A DNA stretch of 64,000 nucleotides from [Mycobacterium] vasticus (GTDB taxonomy: Bacteria > Actinomycetota > Actinomycetes > Mycobacteriales > Mycobacteriaceae): NCBI RefSeq assembly GCF_020181595.1, contig NZ_CP084028.1:362909-426908 (forward strand). The letters run 5' to 3'. This document shows positions 55,201-62,697 of this stretch, in pieces. The notes beneath the pieces are model-generated. The model saw only the letters and a list, made by a program, of their open reading frames with translations. It searched no databases and had not been told where the DNA came from. The first letter of the stretch is position 1. The number at the start of each line of letters is the position of its first letter. Position numbers and translations under genes: made by a program.

Positions 55201-56312
55201 GTGCGCCGTCGGCGGCGGCGGAGGCGACGCTGGAAGCGTTGCGCGCCGCCGGTGCCGAGGTGACCGTCGCCCGCGGTGACGTGACCAAGGCCGAGGATGT
55301 CTCGGCCGTGCTCGCCACGATCGGTTCGACCATGCCGGCGTTGCGCGGCGTGGTGCACGCCGCCGGCACCGTCGACGACGCGATCCTGGCCCGCCTGGAC
55401 GCGACGAAGTTGCGGGAGGTGATGGCGCCGAAGGTTGCGGGCACCTGGAACCTGCACACCCTGACCGCGGACGCCGAACTGGACTTCTTCGTGCTGTTCT
55501 CTTCGGCCGCATCGGTTCTGGGTTCGCCGGGTGCGGCGAACTACGGTGCCGCGAACGCCTTCCTGGATGCGCTGGCCTGGCATCGCCGGGCTGCTGGGCA
55601 GCCGGCGTTGAGCGTCAACTTCGGCCCGTGGGCGGGGTTGGGCATGTTCACCAATTCCGAACTGCACCGGCACTTCTCGCACTACGGCGTGGAGGGGATG
55701 TCGGCGGACGACTACTTCGCGGCGCTGGGGATCCTGCTCGACGGGTCTGCAACGCAGGCCCTGGTGATTGACATCGACTGGCCGAAGTGGCGCCCGAACG
55801 TCCACCCGTCGCTGCTGGCCGACGTGCAACCCGTGGCCGCCGAAGAGGGCGGAACGCCTGCCGGCGGGCTGTATGCCGCTGTGCTGGCAGCGGATCCGCA
55901 GGAACGCCAGCAGCTGCTGTCGGCCTACCTGCGTGACCTGGTCGCCGGCAAGCTCGGCCTGGCGCCGGGGAGCCTGGATCTGGTGGCGCCGCTGAACAGC
56001 CTCGGGGTGGACTCGCTGATCACCCTGGAACTGCGTATTCAGGTGGAGCGTGAACTGGGCATCGTGGTGCCGGTCGCCCGGTTGCTCGACGGGCCGAGCG
56101 TCACCAGCCTGTCCGGCTGGCTCGGTGAGCAACTGGCAGACGGCGCACAGACAGCGCCCGCCGATGCCACTGTCGCGCAGGATGTTCCGGCGAGCCAGCC
56201 GCAGGCGGCGCAGGAGATGGAGATGCTGTCCCAGGTGTCGGACCTGTCCGACGACGACGTCGACGCGCTGCTGCAGAAGATGCTCGCCGACGAGGTGAAG
56301 GATGGGGGATAA
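49257..56312 (+). CDS. Modular polyketide synthase: FAAL-ACP-KS-AT-(DH remnant)-KR-ACP
   Basis: 2351 residues. 1-590: fatty acyl-AMP ligase (YTSGSTSAPKGVVLTHGNL from Tyr177; RKDLIIIRGTNHYPNDIE). ACP1 has phosphopantetheine Ser648 (YGLDSIHA). KS about 705-1130 has Cys878 (DTACSSS), with HGTGT and KTNIGH histidines. AT about 1230-1530 has Ser1329 (GHSLGE) and VASH at the specificity site, so malonyl versus methylmalonyl is not clear. About 1595-1700 looks like the C-terminal half of a dehydratase with no catalytic His. KR about 1945-2130 (GGLGAVGG, Tyr2096). ACP2 has Ser2253 (LGVDSLI). A helical acidic docking tail follows (SDDDVDALLQKML). It should load a fatty acid, extend it once and leave a 3-hydroxyacyl-ACP. 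The next gene is 3 bp away. Confidence 0.93.
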   Translation: MSRPDDTGNPLRTLVDLLTQRAEQRVDMPVFTFSRDGDENETSQISYRELDLRARRIAADLQANGAAGQRVLVLCPPGLDFVASFFGCLYAGAIAIPVHPPMREHLVPRVESIIADVKPGYALTNSEIEPKIRPAIDALPGGQALRWTIMDVDIADGVEVAWVPPQIDGESVAMLQYTSGSTSAPKGVVLTHGNLVHNLITIAEAWGANPDMPHVVGVFWLPPYHDMGLIGGVLGTMYVGGHSILMPPTAFIKRPMRWLEAISRHRAMITAAPNFAFDLCVELSTPQERAALDLSNWSVALCGAEPVRTATLDGFVELFGPSGFRPESLYPVYGLAEGTLLVSGGSDLPTPMVQHLDRVALGDNRVIDVPADDPNVATMVGCGKPRGGQRVVIVDPDTRLECAADRVGEIWVSGGSVAHGYWGAPELSAETFAATLADTGEGPFLRTGDLGFLHAGELFVTGRRKDLIIIRGTNHYPNDIELTVQNTNPALLRGRGAVFSIAPESGGAEQLVVVQEVDPSRLSGEQADEAMQVIRTAVTENHSVRTHSVVLVQPLQLPTTSSGKIQRSACKKQYLNGELPVVAQWPSAAPVAPAASAAPVPAGVGPDSGTRSAAEISAWLVNQLAQDLELPVAEIDPAKPFAFYGLDSIHAVRLSSALEKWLGCELVPTIAYEYPSIDILSAHLARVTKDAPAAAQEAERIERPAADEPIAIVGIGCRFPGADGPEEFWRLLSGGVDATSEVPGDRWDVDAFYNPDPTVPGTAVTRRGGFLDQVDQFDFQFFGISPRESAQMDPQQRLLLEVAWEALEDAGQAPDALAGTRTGVFVGISTNDYGSLRLGQPQLVDAYTGTGNALSIAANRLSYTFDFHGPSMSVDTACSSSLVAVDLACRSLRDGECSMALAAGVNVILSPALAINFTKARVMAPDGRCKTFDADADGYVRGEGAGVVVLKPLSRALEDNDPIYAVIRGSATNSDGRTNGLIAPSGRAQERVVAEAFRRAGLPAGSVQYVEAHGTGTSIGDAIEANALGTVLAEGRPQGSRCLVGSVKTNIGHLEAAAGVAGLIKVALSLQHRTIPASLNFTEPNPHILFDSLPLEVVTKQTPWPAGSRAIAGVSSFGFGGTNAHVVLTEAPQVRARYADESAPPRAELLALSARSPEALTALVGEYEMALFSGGLEGGTFLADLCYTAGARRGHHDYRLSVVGDSPAALFESLSAYRQGESRPGLAVGHSERGRSVTFVFSGQGSQWHGMAQKLQADEPVFAEALAACDSAIFPHLGHSILKELAKPEDKSKLNDIGILQPTIFAIQVALAALWRSWGVEPVAVVGHSLGEVAAAHVAGALSLEDGARVICARARMLRGVRGRGAMMVTETTMAEAQELIAGHERQVAVAASNSYRSTVLAGERKVLEELMAKLNQRDRFCRWIDVDVASHSPQMEALASGLRGSLVKLKPTTPTVPMYSTVTGEPVGDRPLDADYWVANLCSPVRFSPALRRLLEAGHDTFVELSPHPILLTGAREDAEHLHRSAVLLPSMRRDDDGRATMLGSLGALYTLGHPVAWEQIYPEGSRLVAAPTYPWQRVHSWLNAGSISAPRHGGGTPGGWRGPIRAAAQPDTVLAELDITTALTAEQLDELALAAAEVAFGPGSRSVGELTLRGSTAQVRTVQFALTGDEFECFGGNGEGWSLLATGTLAAGASGVATVVVDPTDRIYQMDWQPASLAGDGEGCPAEPGSWLILSDGPVADTLRDHLEAQAQSCVLVEPVVGLAAMERVSADSYRVDPARPEHFAELLRAAFGGDRPPCRGVVHLWNLLADPESLASLETATDLGSLSVVHLIQALTLAGWPESPRLWLVTRGAQPAGDQSGPLSVAQAPVWGLGRSIDHEYPELRATGVDLSVSGGPEELRGLFSEIWSDSADSDVALRGPRRYVARLEAYTAPAEAGELAVRVDGTYLVTGGLGAVGGKIAEWLVSRDARHLVLMGRGAPSAAAEATLEALRAAGAEVTVARGDVTKAEDVSAVLATIGSTMPALRGVVHAAGTVDDAILARLDATKLREVMAPKVAGTWNLHTLTADAELDFFVLFSSAASVLGSPGAANYGAANAFLDALAWHRRAAGQPALSVNFGPWAGLGMFTNSELHRHFSHYGVEGMSADDYFAALGILLDGSATQALVIDIDWPKWRPNVHPSLLADVQPVAAEEGGTPAGGLYAAVLAADPQERQQLLSAYLRDLVAGKLGLAPGSLDLVAPLNSLGVDSLITLELRIQVERELGIVVPVARLLDGPSVTSLSGWLGEQLADGAQTAPADATVAQDVPASQPQAAQEMEMLSQVSDLSDDDVDALLQKMLADEVKDGG

Positions 56313-56315
56313 CCC

Positions 56316-59300
56316 ATGACCGACCAGCCCGTCGATATCTCGAATCTGTCGCCGGAGAAGAAGCGAGAACTGCTGGCGCAGTTGCTGATGGCCAAGGCTG
56401 CGGACGCGGCCTCGGAGCACCAGATGTCCTACGGGCAGCGCTCGATGTGGTTCGTGCACCGGTTGGCCCCCGACAGCGCTGCCTACACCGTCGCCTACGC
56501 GGGCCGGATCGCCGGAACCCTTGATGTCGCCGCGCTGGAGCGGGCCGCCCAGGCGCTGGTGGACCGGCACCCGATGCTGCGCACCACCTTCGCCGAACGT
56601 GACGGCCAGCCCGTCGAACTCGTGCACGCACACGCGCCGGTGCGCATCGCCCGGCACCAGATCGGCGACGGCGAAGCCGAACTCGCCGAATGGGTTCAGA
56701 CCGAGACCGACCGGCCGTTCGACCTGCGCACCGGACCGGTGCTGCGGCTGACGCTGCTGGAGCGGCCCGGGGATCACGTCCTGCTGCTGACCGTGCACCA
56801 CATCGCCGTCGACTTCTGGTCCATCGACGTGATCCTCGACGAACTGCGCGCGCTGTACGCGGCGGAGCACGGCGGCCCGGTGCCGGAAATGACCGCGGAC
56901 CGTTACGTCGACTATGCCGAGCAGCAGAACCAGGCGCTGGCCGGGCCCGAGGGCGAGCAGCTCTGGGAGTACTGGCGAGAGAAGTTCAGCGGCGAGCTGC
57001 CCACGCTGGCGCTGCCCACCGACTCGCCGCGCCCGGCAATTCAGACCTATAACGGTGCGCTGCACCGGTTCAGCGTCGACGCCGAGGTGACGGCCGGACT
57101 CAAGCAGGTGGCCCGTGCCGTCGGTGCGACGCCGTACATGACCATGCTGGCCGCCTTCGCGGTGCTGTTGCAGCGCTACAGCGGCCAGGACGACCTGATC
57201 ATCGGCTCGCCGTTCGCCTGCCGCGACCGGGCCGGGCTGATGGGGATGGTCGGCTACGTAACCAACCCGCTGCCACTGCGGGTGGACCTGAGTAACGACC
57301 CGACCTTCGCCACGGTGCTCGGTCAGGTCAAGGACACCGTGCTGGGCGCGCTCGCCCACCAGAACTATCCGCTGCCGCTGCTCGTCGAGAAGCTGCGCCC
57401 GGTCCGCGACGCGGCCCGCACCCCGCTGTTCCAGGTGTCGTTCGCCTGGCAGCAGGTCCGGCTGTTTGAAGACGGCGCCGGTGACACCCCCGGTGTTCTG
57501 CACCTGGAGACGCTGCACATCGGCCAGGGCGGCTCGCCGTTCGACATCACCATGCAGGTCGGCGAACACGAGGACGAGCTGCAGGCCGCACTGCAGTACA
57601 ACACCGATCTGTTCACCCCCGCCACCATGGCGGCCATGGCCGAGCACTTCCGGCTGCTGCTGGCCGGGCTGGTGGTGCCCGGCGCCGCCGAGGCCACCCC
57701 GCTGTCGCAGTTGAGCATGCTCAGCGACACCGAACGCGCTGCGCTGCAAGCCTGGAACCAGACCGCGGTCGACTACTCGGACGCCCCGGCCCGCCTGCAC
57801 GAGATGGTCGAGGCCGCCGCCGCGCGCACTCCCGACGCCGTCGCGGTGAGCTACGAGGGCCGAGAGCTGAGCTATGCCGAACTGGACCGCCGGGCCAACG
57901 GGCTCGCGCACCGGCTGCGCGGGTTCGGCGTTGGCGTAGGTGCCGGAACTGATGTCGTGCCGGTGCTTTTGGAACGCTCCGAAGACCTGGTGATCGCCCT
58001 GCTGGGTGTGCTCAAGGCCGGCGGTGTCTTCCTGCCGCTGGACCCCGCCCAGCCCACCGGCCGCCTGGAGGCGATGCTCGCCGACGTGCCGGACGCCCCG
58101 GTGTGTGTCACCCAGCGTGAGCATCTGTCGCACGTGCCAAGCGATTTCACCGGCGCCCGGCTGTGCCTGGACCAGCCGTCCACCGCACCGGTCGAGCAGG
58201 AGTCGGCTCCCGAGGCCGGCTCGGCGGGTGAACTGGCCTACCTGATGTACACCTCTGGTTCCACCGGCGCACCCAAGGGCGCGCTGAACAGCCACGCGGG
58301 CATCCGCAACCGGCTGCTGTGGATGCAGGACGCCTACCAACTGACCGCCGACGACCGGGTGCTGCACAAGACGCCGATCAACTTCGACCCGTTCGTCTGG
58401 GAGATCTTCTGGCCGTTGACCGTTGGCGCCCGGGTGGTGATCGCCAAGCCCGAGGGCCACAAGGACTCCGGCTACCTGGCCCGTACCATCGTCGAACAGT
58501 GCGTCACCACAATGCATTTCGTGCCGTCGATGCTGCGCCGGTTCCTCGGTGACCCGCAGGCCGCGTCCTGCACCGGCTTGCGGCAGGTGTTCTGCAGCGG
58601 CGAGGCGCTCACCGCCGACCTGCGCGACATGTTCTTCGAGCTGCTTCCCGCCGAGCTGTACAACCTCTACGGGCCGACCGAGGCCGCCATCGACGTCACG
58701 CACTTCCACTGTGAGCGTGGCGTTTCCGGAGGTGTTCCGATCGGCCGGCCGATCGCCAACATCGCGATCCACCTGCTGGACTCGGCGGGCAACCCGGTTC
58801 CGGTGGGGGTGCCCGGCGAGCTGCACATCGGTGGCGTCGGCGTTGCCCGCGGCTACCTGAACCGGCCCGATGCCACCGCCGAGGCATTCCTGCCCGACCC
58901 GTTCAGCTCAGAACCCGGGGCGCTGCTGTACCGCACCGGCGACCTGGCCCGGTACCTGCCGGACGGCAACATCGACTACCTGGGCCGTCGTGACGACCAG
59001 GTGAAGATCAACGGCTTCCGCATCGAACTCGGTGAGGTCGAGGCCGCGCTGGTCAAGCACCCCGACATCGTCGAAGGTGCGGTCGTGGCCCGCAAGGACG
59101 CGTCCGGCAACACCCAGCTGATCGCGCACATCGTGCCGGTGGCGGCCGCACCCGGCACCGCCGAGCTGCGCCGCTTCCTGCTCGACCTGGTGCCGGCGGC
59201 CATGGTGCCCGCGGTATTTCGTGCCACCGACCTGCTGCCGCTGTCGGCCAGCGGCAAGGTGGACCGGCGCGCACTGCTGGCTCTGGACAAGGATCTCGAC

Positions 59301-61670
59301 ACCGCGCCAACGGAATTCGTAGCACCGCGCGACGCCACCGAAGAGGCGCTGGCCGAGATCTGGCGTGAGGTGCTCGACGTCGATCGGGTCGGCGTCACCG
59401 ATGACTTCTTCGCGCTGGGCGGGGCCTCCACCCAGGCCCTGGAAGTGGCGGTGCGGGTCGGTGAGCTCGGCTTGGAGCTGCGGCCGGAGTCGATGTTCGT
59501 CTACGGCACCATCGCCGAGCTGGCCGCCGAGTTCGGCCCGATCGGTGGCGAGCCCAAGACCGTGCCGGCTGCCGAGAAGCCTGCTGCACCGGCTCAGCCG
59601 GTGGCGCAAGCACCCAGACCTGTTGCCGCGCCGGTGATCAAGCCGGCCAAGACCGGTCCGGCACGCAACATCGTGATCGAGAGCTTGGGGGTGTACCTGC
59701 CGCCGCGGGCGGTCTCCACCGACCAGGTGCTGGCCGACTGCGTCAACGAGGTGAAGATCCCGCTGGAGCGGCTCACCGGCATCAAGAACCGGCGGATGGC
59801 CGGCGTCGACGAGTTCTCGATCGACCTGGGCCGCAAGGCGATCGGTGACTGCCTGTCCCGATCCAGCTACGCCCCCGAAGAGATCGACCTGGTCATCGCG
59901 TGCAACATCTCGCGCTGCGACGGCCCGGAGCACATGTTCACCTTCGAACCCAGCACGGCCTCGCAGCTGCGCGACCAGTTGGGGTTGACCAACGCGGTGT
60001 GCTTCGACATCAACAACGCCTGCGCGGGCATGTTCACCGGAGTCAGTGTGGCGCAGGACTTCCTGCAGACCGGACTGGTGCGCAACGCCCTGGTGGTCAG
60101 CGGCGAGTACATCAGCCACATCACCGAGACCGCGCAGCAGGAGATCGAGAGCGCGATGGACCCGCGGCTGGCCTGCCTGACCGTCGGCGACGCCGGTGCG
60201 GCGGTGGTGCTGGAACTGGGGCCCAACGACCGGGTCGGCTTCCACGACTTGGACCTGGCCACCTACAGCGAATTCGCCAAGCTGTGCATCGCCAAGGCGA
60301 CCGAGGGTCCGCACGGCGGCGCCATCATGCACACCGACTCGGTCACCCAGACCGCGATCGCGGTGAAGCACTCGGTGCCCTACGTGGCGGCGGTCATGCA
60401 GCGCCACGGCTGGCGGCCCGAGACGGCCGATCAGCTGTTGATGCACCAGACCTCCGAGGCGTCCATCAACGACGCGATCCTGACCATTAACCGGGTGTTC
60501 GGTGCCGGTGCGGCCAGCCGCGCCAACACCATCTGCAACCTGGCTGAGCGTGGAAACACCGCTACCACCACGCATTTCGTAGCGTTGTATGACTACATCA
60601 ACGCGGGCCGGATCAACTCCGGCGACAACGTGGTGCTGTCGATCACCGGCTCGGGTCAGACCATCGGGACCGGGCTGTACACGTTCGACGACCTGCCCGA
60701 CCGGATGCGCCGTGCCGCGGGCGGCCAGGCCGGCCACGCCGGGCGCGGTAGGCCCGCCACTCGCCGGGAGATGCCGGCCACGCCGCGGGTGCGCATCGAG
60801 GGCATCGGCATGGCGGAACCGGGCGGCCAGCCCAGCTCCATCCAGTTCGCCACCGACGCCGCAGCGGCCTGTCTGACCGACAGCGGTGTCGACCCGACCG
60901 AGGTCGGCCTGGTGATCCACGCCGGTATCTATCGCGACGACTTCCTGTCCGAGCCAGCGGTGGCCACCCTGGTCGCCGGTGAGGTCGGGATCAACTCCGA
61001 GCCCGAATCCGCCGATGCCCCCAAGACGTTCGCGTTCGACATCCTCAACGGCGCGGTGGGTTTCCTCAACGCCTGCCATGTCGCGGCCGGCATGATCGGC
61101 GCCGGGCGCACCGGCCACGCCATGGTGCTGGCCTCCGAGGTGGAGAACAACACCCCGCAGAGCGGCTACCCGCGGACCGGGCTCACCGAGACCGGATCGG
61201 CGATCATGCTCAGCCCGAGCACTGGCCCGGAAGGCTTCGGCCGCTTCGTGTTCAGCCACCACCCCGAGCATCAGGGAGCGTTGCGCACCTACACCCAGGA
61301 GCGCGACGGCCGGATGTGGCTGCGGGTGGATCGTGATCCGAACCTGGCCTCGATCTACGTGAGCTGCCTGCCGGCCGCGGTCAAGGAGCTGCTGACCCTG
61401 GAGAGCCTGGAGCCCGAGGACATCGCGCTGGTGTTCCCGCCGTATCTGCCCGGTGCGGCCCTCGGCGACCTGGCCGCCGGCATCGGGGTGGACCGCGCGC
61501 GGTTCGTCGACCTTGAGGGGCAGGGCTTCACCACCGACCCGTTCACCTCGACGCTGCCCTACCAGATCGCTGACGCCCGCAAGCGTGGCCTGGTCAAGCC
61601 CGGCGACGTCGCGCTGGTCATGGCGGTGGGCTCGGGCGTCGAGGTCGGCTGCACCACCTACCGGTTCTGA
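56316..61670 (+). CDS. NRPS C-A-PCP fused to two KAS III-like domains
   Basis: 1784 residues. C domain about 36-480: His161-His162-x3-Asp166 (HHIAVDFWS). A domain about 490-985: YTSGSTGAPKG; residues at the specificity positions read D-P-W-H-F-S-L-I-D, one change from known serine codes. PCP Ser1038 (LGGASTQAL). First KAS III-like domain about 1116-1459: Cys1236 (NNACAGM), His1377 (LMHQTSEAS), Asn1414 (ERGNTAT), all intact. Second about 1490-1784: the Cys position is Ala1580 (ILNGAVGF) and the C-terminal His/Asn motifs are missing. There is no thioesterase or reductase. An N-terminal docking helix (LSPEKKRELLAQLL) should accept the PKS tail. The predicted intermediate is N-(3-hydroxyacyl)-seryl-PCP, released or condensed by the thiolase pair. 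Confidence 0.9.
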   Translation: MTDQPVDISNLSPEKKRELLAQLLMAKAADAASEHQMSYGQRSMWFVHRLAPDSAAYTVAYAGRIAGTLDVAALERAAQALVDRHPMLRTTFAERDGQPVELVHAHAPVRIARHQIGDGEAELAEWVQTETDRPFDLRTGPVLRLTLLERPGDHVLLLTVHHIAVDFWSIDVILDELRALYAAEHGGPVPEMTADRYVDYAEQQNQALAGPEGEQLWEYWREKFSGELPTLALPTDSPRPAIQTYNGALHRFSVDAEVTAGLKQVARAVGATPYMTMLAAFAVLLQRYSGQDDLIIGSPFACRDRAGLMGMVGYVTNPLPLRVDLSNDPTFATVLGQVKDTVLGALAHQNYPLPLLVEKLRPVRDAARTPLFQVSFAWQQVRLFEDGAGDTPGVLHLETLHIGQGGSPFDITMQVGEHEDELQAALQYNTDLFTPATMAAMAEHFRLLLAGLVVPGAAEATPLSQLSMLSDTERAALQAWNQTAVDYSDAPARLHEMVEAAAARTPDAVAVSYEGRELSYAELDRRANGLAHRLRGFGVGVGAGTDVVPVLLERSEDLVIALLGVLKAGGVFLPLDPAQPTGRLEAMLADVPDAPVCVTQREHLSHVPSDFTGARLCLDQPSTAPVEQESAPEAGSAGELAYLMYTSGSTGAPKGALNSHAGIRNRLLWMQDAYQLTADDRVLHKTPINFDPFVWEIFWPLTVGARVVIAKPEGHKDSGYLARTIVEQCVTTMHFVPSMLRRFLGDPQAASCTGLRQVFCSGEALTADLRDMFFELLPAELYNLYGPTEAAIDVTHFHCERGVSGGVPIGRPIANIAIHLLDSAGNPVPVGVPGELHIGGVGVARGYLNRPDATAEAFLPDPFSSEPGALLYRTGDLARYLPDGNIDYLGRRDDQVKINGFRIELGEVEAALVKHPDIVEGAVVARKDASGNTQLIAHIVPVAAAPGTAELRRFLLDLVPAAMVPAVFRATDLLPLSASGKVDRRALLALDKDLDTAPTEFVAPRDATEEALAEIWREVLDVDRVGVTDDFFALGGASTQALEVAVRVGELGLELRPESMFVYGTIAELAAEFGPIGGEPKTVPAAEKPAAPAQPVAQAPRPVAAPVIKPAKTGPARNIVIESLGVYLPPRAVSTDQVLADCVNEVKIPLERLTGIKNRRMAGVDEFSIDLGRKAIGDCLSRSSYAPEEIDLVIACNISRCDGPEHMFTFEPSTASQLRDQLGLTNAVCFDINNACAGMFTGVSVAQDFLQTGLVRNALVVSGEYISHITETAQQEIESAMDPRLACLTVGDAGAAVVLELGPNDRVGFHDLDLATYSEFAKLCIAKATEGPHGGAIMHTDSVTQTAIAVKHSVPYVAAVMQRHGWRPETADQLLMHQTSEASINDAILTINRVFGAGAASRANTICNLAERGNTATTTHFVALYDYINAGRINSGDNVVLSITGSGQTIGTGLYTFDDLPDRMRRAAGGQAGHAGRGRPATRREMPATPRVRIEGIGMAEPGGQPSSIQFATDAAAACLTDSGVDPTEVGLVIHAGIYRDDFLSEPAVATLVAGEVGINSEPESADAPKTFAFDILNGAVGFLNACHVAAGMIGAGRTGHAMVLASEVENNTPQSGYPRTGLTETGSAIMLSPSTGPEGFGRFVFSHHPEHQGALRTYTQERDGRMWLRVDRDPNLASIYVSCLPAAVKELLTLESLEPEDIALVFPPYLPGAALGDLAAGIGVDRARFVDLEGQGFTTDPFTSTLPYQIADARKRGLVKPGDVALVMAVGSGVEVGCTTYRF

Positions 61671-61675
61671 TCGGT

Positions 61676-62665
61676 ATGCGCGCATTCGTCACCGGCGGAA
61701 CCGGTTTCGTCGGCTCAAATCTGGTGGCCGCACTGCTGGATCGCGGTATGGAGGTCCGGGTGCTGCGGCGGGCCACCTCGCCGATGGCCGCACTGGAAGG
61801 CCTGGACTGCGAGACCCGGATCGGCGACGTGAACGACGGTGTGGACGCGCTGGCCGAGGCGATGGCCGACTGCGACTGGGTCTTTCACACCGCGGCGATC
61901 TCGGACTACTGGCGTTACCGCACCCAGACCCGGCTGTACCGCACCAACGTCGACGGCACCCGTGACATGGCTGCGGCCGCTCTGCGCGCCGGGGTGAAGC
62001 GCTTTGTCTACACGAGTTCGCTTGCTGCCCTGGGTGTTCCGAAGCGGGGGCATGTGCTGGTGGAGACCGATGAGTTCAACATCCGGCCGCGGAGGTTCCC
62101 CTACGGGCATAGCAAGCACCTCGCCGAGGCGGAGCTGCAGAAGGCGGTTGCGGCCGGTCTGCCGGTGGTGATCGTCAACCCGTCGGTGGTGATCGGGCCC
62201 CGCGACGTCAACCGCATCGCCAGCGCGATGCTGGTCGAGGCGCAGCGCGGCCGGCTGTGGTTTGCCGCTCTGGGCGGCACGAACTTCGTGTCGGTCGACG
62301 ACGTGGTGGCGGGTCATATCGCTGCCGCCGAACGCGGCCGGGTCGGGGAGCGCTACATCCTGGGCGGCGAGAACCTGCCGTTCCGTGAGGTGTTCACCGC
62401 CGCCAACGAGCTGTTCGGCCGGGGCGCCCCCTCGATCGTGTTGCCGCGCTGGGTGATTCCGGTGGCCGCGGCCGGCGTCAGTGCCGCCCGCACCGTTGTC
62501 GGGCCCAGGCTGCCGATCGACGCCCGTCAGATGCGCCTGTCGACCGCTGACATCTACGCCGACCCCGGCAAGTCCCACACCGAGCTGGGCGTGCCGTTCA
62601 CCCCGTTCCGCACCGCGCTGGACAGCGGCTACCGCTGGTACCGCGACAACGGGTATCTGGATTAG
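61676..62665 (+). CDS. Extended SDR: NAD(P)-dependent epimerase/reductase
   Basis: 329 residues. Cofactor motif TGGTGFVGSN (residues 6-15), Ser in YTSSLAA and catalytic Tyr143-x3-Lys147 (YGHSK). The substrate domain resembles the dihydroflavonol reductase/3-beta-HSD/HpnA group of extended SDRs, to which the beta-ketoacid reductase OleD also belongs. It starts 5 bp after the NRPS, so it is part of the cluster and probably reduces a ketone made by the thiolase-fold domains. It ends 32 bp before the convergent HNH gene. Confidence 0.87.
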   Translation: MRAFVTGGTGFVGSNLVAALLDRGMEVRVLRRATSPMAALEGLDCETRIGDVNDGVDALAEAMADCDWVFHTAAISDYWRYRTQTRLYRTNVDGTRDMAAAALRAGVKRFVYTSSLAALGVPKRGHVLVETDEFNIRPRRFPYGHSKHLAEAELQKAVAAGLPVVIVNPSVVIGPRDVNRIASAMLVEAQRGRLWFAALGGTNFVSVDDVVAGHIAAAERGRVGERYILGGENLPFREVFTAANELFGRGAPSIVLPRWVIPVAAAGVSAARTVVGPRLPIDARQMRLSTADIYADPGKSHTELGVPFTPFRTALDSGYRWYRDNGYLD

Positions 62666-62697
62666 CTGAGCCGCCCGAGTTCCGGCAATAGCGGCTT

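Noticed and set aside
52920..58826. A 1968-codon minus-strand frame across the PKS and NRPS
   Set aside because: Antisense shadow of high-GC codon bias; its product has Arg/Gln/His/Val-rich low-complexity sequence and no domains, while the plus strand has complete catalytic motifs.
58908..61685. A 925-codon minus-strand frame across the NRPS 3' half
   Set aside because: Same codon-bias shadow; no recognisable domain.
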